A stretch of DNA of 64,000 nt, taken from assembly GCF_902459505.1 (NCBI RefSeq), contig NC_047096.1, positions 1,488,001-1,552,000 of the forward strand, given 5' to 3'. Positions 12,501-23,109 of this stretch are shown here, one piece after another (positions within the stretch are counted from its first letter, which is position 1; each line of letters starts with the position of its first letter). The notes beneath the pieces are model-generated. The model saw nothing but the letters and a program-made list of their open reading frames with translations, was not told the DNA's origin and did not search any database. Both the position numbers and the translations under genes were made by a program. The DNA is from Geotrypetes seraphini (Eukaryota; Chordata; Amphibia; Gymnophiona; Dermophiidae).

Positions 12501-15500
12501 TCCTTCAAAGGGGAAAAAACCCAGAACGTCATCGGCCTACATTCAGTAATCAACACCCTATGTAACCATATAGATGATAAATAGCAAAGCATATAACGTT
12601 GATCCATGAGGTACCTCTCTTCATTATCTTCCTTTCAGAAACCACTAAAGATTGTGCCAACCTCACCACTGATGCCAAGATTTGATCATTTCAACAATAA
12701 CAACTCCAAGTTGACAGTATCAAATGTACTGGGGATATCCAGAGATATTACACAGTATGAAACAAAACCTTGAAGTTCACTGTGGATTAACAAAAAGATA
12801 ACTGGTTATTATCAGGAATTACAATGTCAACATAATGCAACCCCCTCCCCCCCCCAGGCTTTTTTAATGCCAGCCACAGTGGTAAAAACTCTGATGTTCA
12901 TAGAATTCTGTAGACCGTTAAGGAATTAAGCTTGAAGGTGTCTAGGGCCAGTATGTTCTCATGTATAGGTCCCAGGGAATGCAACGAGCTTCCATTATAC
13001 ATTCGCCAGCAGGAAAACTTGCAGAATTTTAAAAGATGATCTATTGCTCATAATCTCCTTACTGTTCCCACTTAGAAAAAAAATTTTCCATTAACACTCC
13101 TTTTCTCTGGAACTACTTGCGGGAAAATACAACACTTATCAGTTTTAAGGTGAAGCGAAAGACATTCCTTTTCCTTGATGTCTTTTAAGGACGACTTAGA
13201 TGTAAGAAAGATTTCTACTTACAGCTCCCCATCCTTTTGTTCTTCCCCTTAAGCGTTCTCTTTCTTTCTATCAATGTAGTTCAAATCCCTTCTTCCCTCT
13301 TTTCCCGTTCGTCTTTGTCCTTAAAAATTGCCTTTTCCCTCGGTTTGTTTTTGATTATATTGCATTTTAATTGGCATATTGTTATGGCTTTTTTTTTTTG
13401 TACACCGCCTAGAAGGTTCAAGTGGGCAGTATGATAAATTTTGAACTTGAAACGTGAAAAAAACCATCTTTTCTGTAAAATGAAGTCTGGTACCTGAATA
13501 TTGAATCTTGATTTGTGTGAGAGAGTGCTGGTCACTTGATTAGTCATTTTATCATTTGTAATATTTTTTTGTACATCTGTTGTCATGATAATAATTATGT
13601 CTGTATTTGTTGTGAGGCAAGTATAAATAACCCGAAAACTACTGCAACCCTTCCCCCAACCCACATTCACAGAAACAGCTCTTTAAAACTATACCTGCCG
13701 CCTGTTTCTCTGTTGTACATGAGTGGTCCAGAAACAGGACAGTGAGATGAAAGCGGAAATGATCCTTAGGAAGAAACGCCAACTGGTAGGCCCAAGAGTT
13801 CGAGAGAAAAAGCATCGGACCTTTACTTAATTCGCCTAAGTCTTGTTTCCTGTCTCCCTTCCGCTCCTTCCTCCCACCCTTAACCATTTTCCCTTCCTTT
13901 CCTCAAGTCAACACACAAATATTAGATTAGATTTCTCTTTCTCATCTGCTATTTGTAGAAACCGACCTCAAATATTTGTTTGATCTTTCAGATAAAGGGA
14001 AAAATCAAAGTACTTTTTGCCTGCAAAATTCAATGCTAGACCCGGTTACACACAGTTCCAACAGTCAGAAAGAGGACGAGAAGGACCTGAATCAGGCAGA
14101 AGGCCTCACACTCCACAGCAATGGAGCAGACGGACAGAAGACGCTCATCGACGGAGAACCTCTGCAAGCCATAACGAGTGAGTCTCTATCTGACCTCCAG
14201 TAGATGTAGAATGCTGTGAGATGGCTGAGTTCCCTTTGTGTGAAGGTGGTGGGACTGGAATCTGCAACTCATTCCCTAATTCATTCTGCTTTTGAGTTCA
14301 GTTTGGCTCATACCTTTCTAGTACTGTAGGTCAGAGTGAGTTGCATTCAGATACGATAGGTGATTTTAGGAACTGGAAAGCTGACCCAGAAAAAGAAAGC
14401 ACTGGCATAAAATAGTAATAATAATGCAGGTGAAAGACACTTTGGAAAGAAGCCGGCTGTCCAAGGGAAAGGAATTATATTGAAAGCAAAGAGCCTGTGA
14501 GGGAGTCATTTGGACTCACAGCCAGTGGATTAAAAGCAGCTCAGGAAGGACAGACAGAATAATAGCAGAGAAACAAGTGGGTTGATGGTCTCCAGAATTT
14601 ACTGGATAATACCAGTGAAAATCCGGAGAGACCATTTCAGCGCTCCACAGTTACCCAGTGAGTGGCAATATTCAGTCCAGGATCTGGGTGCAGTTAGACA
14701 GTCGAAAGCTTGTCCCCTTGGTTCAAGGTCATTCGATCAGGATACCAGTCTGAATATCACCTGCAGCTATTTGATACCAAGTATTCAGTGCAGATACCTG
14801 GGTACACTTGGCACTAAAATAGTCAGATATTCTGTAGAAAGGTCAGGGTGCCTAGTATTTAAACAAAAACCAAAAAAAAACACCCCAAAAAAACACTGAT
14901 CACCACAAGGAGGATGTTAGGATTATGCTTGTATCAGAAATCTTTTTAATTGGTCAGGATTTGAAGCAGCTAAAGCAAATCACTAAATCTAGAAGATGTA
15001 ATTGATCAAACTGACAAGCTAAAGAGTAAGAAATCACCTGGACTGAATGGTATTCACCTAAGAGTTCCAAAATAGCTCAAACATGAAATTGCTAACTTGT
15101 TACAACCACTAATCCCTAATCTGTTATTTAAAACAGTCACAGAACCTGAGGTCTGGATGGTGGCCAGTGTAAAACCAATGTATTGAAAGTGTAGATAAGT
15201 GAGGCTGACATTGGTGCTGGACAAAATTTCTGAATATATAGACAGACACAGTTTGATGAAAAAGAATTTCCGAGCACACCTGGATAGGTTGCCTTTAGGG
15301 GTCATATCTTACGAATTCCAGAGGGAAGCTCTCTGGCAGTGTTAGCAGTATCTTAACCCAACCCTTCCCCCTCCTCCTAGATAAATTCTCCCCCAAAACC
15401 TCCACTTAAATAATCTCTTCCTCCCCAAAACACCAACCAAGTATTCTGATCCCTGAAATGTAACGTAATCTTATTTGTACTCTAACTGTAATCTATTTGT

Positions 15501-18500
15501 TATATCACACAGTAACGTACAGTCAATTTAATATCCAATTTGCAAGTTCTTCCGGAATTAATCCAGCTACCTCTCCTCCCTTGTAACTAAAAAAACCCCA
15601 AAACTGTTGTAACTTCACTGGAAATGTCCCGTTAGCTCTTTTGTAATCCGCCTTGAACTGCAAGGTATAGGCGGAATAGAAGTCCCTAATGTCATGTAAC
15701 GTAAATCTGAGAGACTGAGATTAAACTCCACATACTCTGGCTTAAGAGTGAAGTTTGTTCCTGTCATACTAGGGGCAAAACTAACTCATTTGGAGAAATT
15801 GCTCCTAAAGGAGAGAAGGGAAAATCCAAGATGACATGACGTTTGTAGATTTTTTTATATCACAGCCTAATCCTTCCCCAATGCACCTTCTTCTGTCCAC
15901 CACTTATTCAGCTCTGCCAGGGAGGGTTTCTCCTGGTCTGATGATAAAGGGGCTGGAACTCCTCTCGTATTTGGAAAAACTAAAAAGGTTTGGGCTCTTC
16001 AGCTTGGAAAAGAGACGGCTGAGGGGATTGAAGTCTACAAAATCCTGAGTGGAGTAGAACGGGTACAAGTGGATCGATTTTTCACTCCGTCAAAAATTAC
16101 AAAGACTAGGGGACACTCGATGAAGTTACAGGGAAATACTTTTAAAACCAATAGGAGGAAAGTTTTTTTTCACTCAGAGAATAGTTAAGTGTTCCCAGAG
16201 GTTGTAGTAAATGTTCATAGCCTAGCTGGTTTTAAGAAAGGTTTGGACAAATTCCTGGAGGGAAAGTCCATAGTCTGTTATTGAGAAAGACATGGGGGAA
16301 GCCTCTGCTTGCCATGGATCGGTAGCATGGTATGTTGCTACTCCTTGAGTTTTGGCCAGGTGACCTGGATTGGCCATTGTGAGAACGGGCTATTGGGCTT
16401 GATGGACCATTGGTCTGACCCAGTACTGTGTCCTGTTTTCTGCCCCGCACGCTGGATCCTGGTTACTTCACAGTATTAATGTTGTTTCCCAGTCCTGGCT
16501 GCTTCCAGACAGAAGTATCTTGTTTGTTGGTATCCTTTGACTTTTGCAGACTCAGCTCTTGTTCTTAGCCAGCACTCAGGCTGTCTCGTAGCCCTCCACC
16601 CCCTCCTTTCACCCCACCATCCAGCATAAAGGGGCCAGTGTTCTTCGTGGGGCTCAGCCCTCCAGCAGGCCTTCTGCTCTCTCATCACTTGTTTACTGAA
16701 GGGAGAGAAGGAGAAAAGAATTTAGCTTTTGGCCAAACAAAAAGCCACTTTTAAACCAGCTACTGAAGGGAGCCGCATTAACCCTTTCCCTCAGTTCAGA
16801 GGGCTGGTCTTGGGGACTGAGGCTCTTCTTTCTATCCTGATAATTCGCGGAGGGCAAATAAATCTCTCTCCTTTCATCATCTCCTGAGTCCAATATAAAA
16901 ATGTATTTATTTATTCAATAAGTTGATATGCAGCACTAATTATCCTACAAACACTCACAAAACTAGCTGGAATTTCAACTTTCCTCTCTCCATTCCCTAC
17001 TGATGAAACTGAGTTATAAACAAAAAACACGCTAGTGTAACTTCTTAAAAGTCCTCTTGAAACTCCATATTCCTTATACTTTAATCAGTGGATAGATTGT
17101 GCTCAGAGACATGGAGGAAAGTCCCCCAAAAGCCTCACCACCCAATCATTGCAAAACTTCCACCTTAACACACTTTTCTATGTGCATGACTTGAAAGATT
17201 GTATTATTGAAAAAACACTTATCTTTTGTGTATAGTTCTTTGGCCTCGATGTGCTACGTTTCAAAATTTCTTCAGGTAGCCAAATGGTAACAGCGAAAGA
17301 CTCTTAAGTCTTCCAGAATGGGTGTCAGTCTCGGGTCTAGCTTGCAATTCGGCTTTCAATATCTGCTGACAACAGCAGGAAGATGCTCAAGGAGGCTCAA
17401 GCAGGGGCAAGACCTGCTGCCCATGTTCCCCATTCTCAGGAGGGAGACTTTTTGGCTAGTCCTAGTTTTAAACTTACAAATCCAAACTGTTTTGGAATTT
17501 CCTAGAGGCCTTGACTATCTGACTATCTCCATATGGATGAAAAAGCAACTAAGACCCTTCACTTATGAGAAATGATCGTCAGGTTAATTGATGTAGCGTT
17601 TCAAGTTTATTATGGCTTGATACACCGCTTTTCATTTCCAAAGTGGTTTACGACATTACAAATCGTTAAATATTAAAAACAACAAAATTGTAGGAATTCT
17701 AAACGCAAATACATAGGTAGACAGATCTCATGAACAGCATGAGTTGGATGTCTCTAGAGAAGTGTTTCTCAACTCAGTCCCAGAGACTCCCCTTGCCAGT
17801 CAGGTTTTCACGATACCCACAATGAATATGCATGAAATAAATTTGCATATAATGGAGGCAGTGCATGCAAATCACATTTATGCATATTCATTGTGGATAT
17901 CCTGAATACCTCCAGAACCGAGTTGAGAAACACTTCTCTAGCGAACTAATCTCAGATGTTGTCACTGCATGGAGTTCTCCACACCTCTAGATGGATCTGT
18001 GGCCCAAGTCTCGCTCTCTTCATACCATTGCCTCGTCTTCCCTGCAGGTCAGCCACAGACCAGGTCTCCCCCGCTCAGCTTCAGCAACAGTACAGACCAT
18101 TCACCTCTGTTGAAGAGCAACAATAATCCAGCCCCAAATGTGCACAATATGAAGAGCGGAACAGATGATGGTATCTCGTCCTCCAATCTCATCTCCATCG
18201 GTAACTCTCAGAAACCTCTCAGAAAGCTGCAGCCACACCCATCCGTCAACAGCCAGAGAAGCAAGGCCAGCTCCAAATCTAGCTCCTCTCAGATCCCCAA
18301 GGAGGTCCAGCAAGGTAGGTCTTAAGATCAAAGACTATGATGTCATGTCTCATCTCCTCCTTAATGAAATCATCATCTAATGTGTCCAATCTTTCCCTCA
18401 TTAGCCGCTATCAACCCTATTACTTGCCCCTAAGAATGTTTCAGCTCTCCCTCATTCCCATCACCTTCCAGTGATAGCAGAGTCTCCAATGACATCTCAC

Positions 18501-19078
18501 CCCCTCACCCTATCTCTGGGTCACCGTTATCTGCTGACCTTTCAACGTTATCTCACTAATATCCTGACAATCTTGGGTATCTGGAGCCGTTGCACTTGCT
18601 GTCTCAGGTGATAAAGATGATTTAGCCTACGTGCCACGTGACACTTTCCTCATAAACTTGTCTGATTTTTCCTTAAGGTGCATTTTGTATTCTTTCTCTT
18701 TCTTTGCTCTTCCCCTTCTCCTTATTGCCTTTCTCTGTCTCTTCTCTATCTTTTAATTTTCTTCTTCTTGGCTCTAGTCCCTCTTTTCTCTCATGTCTTT
18801 TGATTTTCTTCTTCCTTCACCCAGATTGCTGTGTTCACTGCATCCTGGCCTGTCTCTTCTGTAAGTTCCTGATGCTGTGTAATATTGTCGTGGACTGCAT
18901 CACTTGTGGATCATGCACCTCAGATGAATCCTGCCTGTGTTGCTGCTGTTGCCCCGGGGAATGTGCCGACTGCGATCTACCCTGCGACCTTGACTGCGGC
19001 ATTATGGACGCCTGCTGTGAGTCTGCGGACTGCCTGGAGATTTGCATGGAATGCTGTGGCCTCTGTTTCTCCTCATGA
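6451..19078 (+). CDS. MDFI: MDFI, MyoD family inhibitor (I-mfa); complete, 4 coding exons
   Basis: The coding exons are 6451-6526, 13992-14177, 18048-18314 and 18825-19078, joined by GT/AG introns of about 7.5, 3.9 and 0.5 kb; every junction is phase 1. The product is 260 residues (human 246). Residues 177-260 form the I-mfa domain with 26 cysteines, including the runs [20 protein letters not shown] and [15 protein letters not shown], which are nearly identical to mammalian MDFI. A second anchor is [11 protein letters not shown] (human KLQTHPSLASQ). The middle is Ser/Asn rich and poorly conserved. Known role: a cytoplasmic and nuclear binding protein that masks MyoD-family and other transcription factors, acts on TCF/LEF and axin, and in recent work is a lipidated Piezo-channel partner. 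The paralogue MDFIC is rejected because it has GQASCGICTSEACCCCCG where this protein has [18 protein letters not shown] lies downstream in convergent orientation. The gene assignment is very sure; exon 1 is less so. Confidence 0.95.
6707..6742. repeat. GGAT/GAAT microsatellite
   Basis: GGATGGATGGATGAATGG and following GAAT units lie in MDFI intron 1, just after a 17-base G run near 6579. Confidence 0.85.
7411..7586. mobile_element. hAT fold-back element, old copy
   Basis: Inverted arms ACTGGTTCCCCAACCC and GGGTTGAGAACCACTG enclose GTTTTCAGGATATGCAT and ATGCAAATCTCTC. The 8-base flanks match only partly (TTCTAGAG and CTCTTGGG). It lies in MDFI intron 1. Confidence 0.75.
7800..8290 (-). mobile_element. 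CR1 antisense copies
   Basis: AAACATAAGACAAGCCTTAC, GGTCAGACCGATGGTCCATC and CTCAGCCGTCTCTTTTCC are the antisense CR1 3' end. A shorter fragment (7830-7925) precedes the longer copy. Confidence 0.85.
8425..8755 (-). mobile_element. CR1 antisense copy
   Basis: GAACATAAGAATAACCAACT opens the copy; AGTAGCAACATTCCATGCTA and GCAACGAGTTCCAAAGTTTA follow in CR1 order. Confidence 0.8.
8795..8969. mobile_element. hAT fold-back element, 175 bases, with 8-base TSD
   Basis: The arms begin CAGGGGTGTCCAATG and pair over about 74 bases with one mismatch; the loop is 27 bases and holds ATTTGCAT. GTCTAAGC flanks it exactly at 8787-8794 and 8970-8977. It has split an L2-type 3' tail. There is no coding capacity, so it depends on another element's transposase. 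Confidence 0.95.
9260..9368. mobile_element. MITE with GTCCTTTTACTAAA ends
   Basis: Inverted ends GTCCTTTTACTAAA and CTTAGTAAAAGGAC are bordered by TA on both sides, and the interior is rich in GCTAACGCG-type words. It is related to the 48368 element by its CCTTTTA core. Confidence 0.65.
9675..11617 (+). mobile_element. L2-type LINE, 5' truncated, RT domain and 3' end
   Basis: Successive frames give the pre-RT linker ([15 protein letters not shown]), then [59 protein letters not shown] and [15 protein letters not shown]. About four frame breaks (near 10042, 10510, 10700 and 11203) kill the ORF. It ends with the hairpin ACCGCATAGAACTTCACGGT and an ATT tail. Confidence 0.92.
11618..12870. other. 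Old LINE-derived sequence in MDFI intron 1, class uncertain
   Basis: There are no host exon signals. The text resembles the antisense of LINE 3' regions used elsewhere in the window, but no protein motif was found. A short C run lies at 12841-12856. Confidence 0.35.
12880..13465 (+). mobile_element. L2-type LINE 3' ends
   Basis: Two consecutive reads of the L2 C-terminal pattern are visible (AATGCAACGAGCTTCCA for WNELP, then TCTGGAACTACTTGC). The copy closes with TACACCGCCTAGAAGG, the usual 3' hairpin half. Confidence 0.6.
13992..14177 (+). CDS. MDFI: MDFI coding exon 2
   Basis: The acceptor is the pyrimidine-rich stretch ending TTTCAG at 13991 and the donor is GTGAGT at 14178. The open frame encodes residues 26-87, rich in Ser, Asn, Gln and acidic residues, with no motif. 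The frame stays open upstream to a TTG, but that part is intron. The exon is recognised by its place and phase between exons 1 and 3 rather than by strong similarity. Confidence 0.8.
14960..15310 (+). mobile_element. CR1 RT fragment
   Basis: The frame reads [19 protein letters not shown], then [13 protein letters not shown], the CR1 stretch normally KSPGPDGIHPRVLKEL. It is broken by a stop after VPK. Confidence 0.75.
15440..15705 (+). mobile_element. L2-type 3' end
   Basis: The terminal hairpin CCGCCTTGAACTGCAAGG and GGCGGAATAGAAGTCCCTAA are the same as at 5585-5620. It sits in MDFI intron 2. Confidence 0.65.
15735..16440 (+). mobile_element. CR1 LINE 3' end
   Basis: [20 protein letters not shown] is the CR1 signature, followed by GGGACACTCGATGAAGTTAC and GGGCTTGATGGACCATTGGT. 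A frame break falls in KRRLRG(DL). It lies in MDFI intron 2. Confidence 0.85.
17760..17935. mobile_element. hAT fold-back element with 8-base TSD
   Basis: Arms AGTGTTTCTCAACTC and GAGTTGAGAAACACT enclose two octamers (ATTTGCAT and ATGCAAAT). Flanks CTCTAGAG (17752-17759) and CTCTAGCG (17936-17943) match at 7 of 8. It lies just before MDFI exon 3. Confidence 0.88.
18048..18314 (+). CDS. MDFI: MDFI coding exon 3
   Basis: The acceptor is CCTGCAG at 18041-18047 and the donor is GTAGGT at 18315. The exon encodes residues 88-176 and includes [12 protein letters not shown] and a Ser/Lys run before IPKEVQQ, matching the human order KLQTHPSL, SKSSSKS, SQIPLQAQ. The exon ends one base into the Asp codon that opens the I-mfa domain. 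Confidence 0.92.
18825..19078 (+). CDS. MDFI: MDFI coding exon 4 (I-mfa domain and stop)
   Basis: The acceptor is CACCCAG at 18818-18824. The exon encodes the whole cysteine-rich I-mfa domain from [13 protein letters not shown] to GLCFSS and stops with TGA at 19076-19078. The only notable changes from mammals are conservative, such as CKFLMLC for CEFLTLC. All cysteines of the central CCCCC run are kept. Confidence 0.97.
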
Positions 19079-19420
19079 AAAAAAGCCAAATCCTGAGGGA
19101 GAAAGATAAGTAAAAGGAACCCTGAGTAGCAGGAGAACTGATGAGGCGCTGATGAGTGACAGCTGATCACTCCAAGGGAGCAGCTTCTAGTTAGCCCTTC
19201 TTGAAACAGAGTGAGAAGGACTCAGTGACTGTGAACTTGTGGACTGTATTTTCATTTTCTTCTGCAACTGACATATGACATTACGAAATGATACTGAAAC
19301 GAAGCTCCTGGATTACCTGCTGCTCTTGAGACCTTCCTATCCGGGAATCCCACCAGCATCTTTCTCTGGCCCAGTTCAGGGATACCAGTTTCTATAAATA
19401 AAGAACATTCTGTGATTTAC
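19079..19420 (+). other. MDFI: MDFI 3' UTR with polyadenylation signal
   Basis: Non-repetitive sequence follows the stop codon. AATAAA lies at 19397-19402, followed by a T/G-rich stretch, so cleavage near 19415-19430 is expected. The 3' UTR would be about 340 bases. Confidence 0.75.
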
Positions 19421-19619
19421 AAGGTTTCTCACATGACTGCAAAGAAAGTGAATGAGATAACGGCACCCCTCCCCCTCCCCCTCCGATAGTGTGCTGATTA
19501 GAGAGGAGGAGATTGATAGGCAGTGGCCTGCCTAGTGTATTTCGTCATTTGTAACACCCCCCTCCTCTCTATAAAAATATCTTATTTTTAGTAATAATCC
19601 AAAGAGGTACCTAGGGAAA

Positions 19620-20075
19620 GGGAGCTTATTAAACATGTATTTATTTAATTCAGAGCGGGTGACAGGTTGACATACATAATATACAGATAACAAGTTTCAA
19701 TTTGCCATAGTTACAGTATACAAGGTTTTCTCCTAACTCGACACGGATCTAAAACCAATATACATAGAATACAATTTACAGGTTGCAATTTGCCATTAGG
19801 ACATAAGAATTTCTGTACTGGGACAGACTGAAGGTCCATCAATCCCAGGATCCTGCTTCCAACAGTGGCCAACCCAGTTCCCAAGAAGTAAAACAGATTC
19901 TAGGCTGCTTATCCTAGGAATAAACAGTGGATTTCCTCAAGCCTTCTCAATAATGGCCTATGGACCTCTCTATTAGGAAATTATCCAAGCCTTTTTTAAA
20001 TCCTGTTAAGCTAACTGATTTCACCACATTCTTCGGCAACAAATTCCAAAGTTTAATTACAGATTGTACAGTGCA
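19620..20075 (-). mobile_element. L2-type tail and CR1 antisense copy
   Basis: TATTTATTTAATTCAGAGCG at 19638 is an antisense LINE tail. From 19797 GGACATAAGAATTTCTGTAC and GACAGACTGAAGGTCCATCA open a CR1 copy that ends near 20075. Confidence 0.75.
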
Positions 20076-20131
20076 AAATTTTTAAATACAAGTTTTTATT
20101 CTAACTTGACACATACTGAGGATCTAGTACT

Positions 20132-20400
20132 AATTAGTGCTGCCTGATTCGCCGATTCGAATCGATTCACTGATTCACTTCAGTGAATCAATTTGAATCA
20201 AAATGTTTTCCCTACGAATCGGACTTACCAATTCAGTGACCACCCCTCCCCCTGGTGAGACCTGACATACCTCCAGAGCCTCCTAAAGTAGCAGCAGCAG
20301 CAAAATCTGGCAGGCAGATGCAGCGCTGTAAGCAGGCTACTCATGGCCTGCCCCACTAGGGCCTTTCCTCTGCCGTGTCACTGATGACAAGGAGTCAAGG
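20132..20400. mobile_element. DNA transposon end, truncated, with sub-terminal palindrome
   Basis: AGTGCTGCCTGATTCG opens a segment with TGATTCACTTCAGTGAATCA, a near-perfect palindrome, followed by a GC-rich body. The opposite end was not found. The superfamily is not assigned. Confidence 0.45.
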
Positions 20401-20439
20401 AGTATTCCTGGGCTGCACACTTGGTCCTTTGCATGGAAG

Positions 20440-20880
20440 AACAGGTGTGATTGCATTGTTCTTTGCGGATCCAAAGGAATTCTGTTTTGGAGGCATTTCA
20501 TTGTAATTTGTTGAGGGACATCCAGTTTTTGATTTCCAAGAAGCAGTTTATGATTTTCTTGATCTGGGAGTCACGAGTTTCTCCTAGCGGTAGATATGGT
20601 TGGATGTCATCCGCGAAGAAGTGACTCTGTATTTGCTATTTGTGGTCTAATGTAGAGATTGAATTATAGGGGAATAGTAGAGCCCCCTGCAGAAGACCGT
20701 ATTTGATCGGTTTCAATAAGCTCATCGTTGAGCAGTATGCTTTGGGATCTATAGTTCAGGAAGGAAGCAACCCTTTGTAACGCAGTGTCTCGGATTCCAA
20801 TGTCAGAGAGCTGCGCAATGAGGAAAGGATAGCCAATAGTGTCAAATGCTGCACTGAGATTCAGTAACACCAGAAGGAAC
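20440..20880 (-). mobile_element. L2-type LINE RT fragment
   Basis: The - strand gives LLNLSAAFDTIGYPFLIAQL, FLNYRSQSILLND and, after breaks, HFFADDIQPYLPL and NWMSLNKLQ. It stands head to head with the next copy. Confidence 0.85.
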
Positions 20881-20883
20881 TTT

Positions 20884-22195
20884 GTGAAAAGCTTTCTGAA
20901 AATCTAGATACTCTACATCAACTGGCTCACCTTTATGGTGTTCCACAAGGTTCTATTCTATCCCCTTTACTATTTAATATTTTTCTTTCTCCTCTTCTAA
21001 CTCTAGCTCAATCTATTGGATTTACGATCTTCGCCTATGCAGATGACATTCAACTCCTTCATCCAATCAACTCCTCCAATAACTGTGACATAAAAGATAT
21101 AAACAATAAACTGGACTCCATAAATGACTGGCTCTACTCTAACAAACTTTCCCTCAATGTCAACAAATCCCGTGGCCTCTTATTCTCAACCAAGAACACT
21201 GAATCTTTACAGGAAAAAATTACTATTAAATCAGTTCCAATTCAAATGGAAACAAAAATAAAACTTTTAGGGGTCATTATTGATAAAGATTTATCATTTC
21301 ATGATCACATCAGTTCTATAATAAAAACATGTTTCTATAAACTCCGCATCATTCGTTCATTAACTTCAATTCTGCAGATCGAATCTATCAAAATTCTGGT
21401 TCACTCTCTGATCATTTCTCACCTTGACTATTGTAATTCCCTTCTTAACGGTCTTCCCCAAAAAGAAATCCGACGTCTCCAACTGATTCAAAATACTGCT
21501 ATAAAACTCATTTATAAACTGGGTAAATATGATCACGTCACCCCAATTCTGAAAGACGCTCACTGGCTTCCTGTGGCCCACCGAATCACATACAAAATTA
21601 TCCTTTTGACCTTTAAAATAAAATCCTCCCATCTACCTTCATTTCTACACAAACTCCTTATTCCCCAATGTTCATCTCGTACTTTAAGATCTACAAATCA
21701 AAATCTCCTTTTGATCCCCTCTATAAAACACTTTTACTACACACGGAAAATAAATTTTTCTGTCTCTGCTCCTACATTGTGGAACTCTTTACCACAACCT
21801 CTTTGCGACGAGCAACAACTGGATAAATTTAAGATAGGCCTAAAGACTTTTCTATTTCGCGACACATTCACTTCAGTTTAGTCTCTACTTTTCCTGATAT
21901 TTTCAATCATTTACCTTCAAAAATTATATTTAAAAAGACTTTTCCCCACCCAAATGTTTATTCCCATTCCCTCTTTCTCCCTTTTCTCTCTACTATGTAA
22001 CTTTACCCTCCCATAAACCTCTCTCCTCACTATCAAGTTTGTCTTGTTTATGTTTTAATATACACTATATGTACTTCTAAATATTTATTATATTAATTTT
22101 TTTTCTTTCTTACCTATATTTTTTTTTATTGTAATGTAAACCGGCCAGATATTTATTTGATGGTCGGTATATTAAAACCTAATAAACTTGAAACT
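20884..22195 (+). mobile_element. L2-type LINE, 3' half of RT with long open frame
   Basis: YGVPQGSILSPLLFNIF and FAYADDIQLLHP (21030-21060) lead into an unbroken 211-residue C-terminus (21246-21881) with LDYCNSLLNGLPQKEIRRLQ, HWLPVAHRITYK and LWNSLPQPL. The 3' end has ACCGGCCAGATATTTATTTG and AATAAA. It is relatively young. Confidence 0.93.
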
Positions 22196-22425
22196 TAAAC
22201 TTTCTCCACATGTTTATTCACACCTTCAAAGAAGTCAAGCAAGACCTCCCTTGGCTGACTCTGTCCCATTTTTATCTATATGTTCAGTAATTTGGCTCTT
22301 CATAATAGTTGCTGTCAAGCTTATAGGTCTGTAGTTTCCCAGATAACCCCTAGAAACCTTTTTAAAAATTGCAACTTACACATCGTCTCCTCTGTAATCG
22401 CATTCTGCGTTACAGACAGGGCAGC

Positions 22426-22797
22426 CAGGGCAGGATTAATTCGTCGAGGGCCCCTAGGCACACAAGTACACTGGGCCCCCTGCCCCGCCCCACCCCACCA
22501 TGCGCCCAGGCGGAAACAGGAAGCTGCATCAGAGGGAAGCTTTGGGCAAGCAGCACCGCTTGCACAATTACAGTTCCCGTTGCCTTTCTTATCCGCGTTG
22601 CTTGCTTGTCTTACTTTCCGTCGATGGGGGAGGGGGCTGCGTTGTCGATTGGAGTGGGGCCCGCATTGCCGATCGATGCTGGAGGGGCCCATCGCCATTT
22701 GGAAAAAACAATGTTGATGCCCTCCTTCATCGGGCCCCCCTGACCATTTCGGGCCCTAGGCAAGCGCCTACTTGGCCTATTGGTTAATCCGGCCCTG
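22426..22797. mobile_element. hAT non-autonomous element, GC-rich, with 8-base TSD
   Basis: Ends CAGGGCAGGATTAAT and GTTAATCCGGCCCTG are inverted. Flanks AGGGCAGC (22418-22425) and ATGGCAGC (22798-22805) match at 7 of 8. The interior is GC rich and yields long but meaningless frames. Confidence 0.88.
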
Positions 22798-23109
22798 ATG
22801 GCAGCTCTGAGGTCCTGCATGTCAGGAACATTAGATAAAGACTTTGTAGAAGAGTTTCTTGAAATGTAGACTACCCAAACCTGCCTCATTGCAATATGCA
22901 GCAGTCTCATTATGTCTCTTTGGAATGTGCAGTCACTCTCTTGAGATCACACAATTCTGGAATGCAGCAGAGACCTGCTTAAGACTCTGTGGAAGCAATG
23001 TGCCCTGTGTGACATGCCCCCTAGGGAGCTGCTCTGCCTGCACAAAGCTCAAGAGGGCCCTGGAAGCAAGGTCAGGATACAAAGCTACTTTCACTTCAGT
23101 GACGGCACT

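Noticed and set aside
13976-13991. MDFI exon 2 starting upstream at 13976
   Set aside because: That frame begins with TTG and runs through a pyrimidine tract and CAG acceptor; the exon begins at 13992.
18835-19170. 111-codon frame antisense to the last MDFI exon
   Set aside because: Shadow of the cysteine-rich coding frame; no independent signal.
20440-22195. A single LINE with a 5' inversion (twin priming)
   Set aside because: Both the - part and the + part carry the ADDIQ region of the RT, so they overlap in the protein and must be two copies head to head.
22280-22910. Overlapping open frames on both strands near 22.3-22.9 kb
   Set aside because: They lie in the GC-rich body of the hAT element 22426-22797, which is stop-poor by composition.
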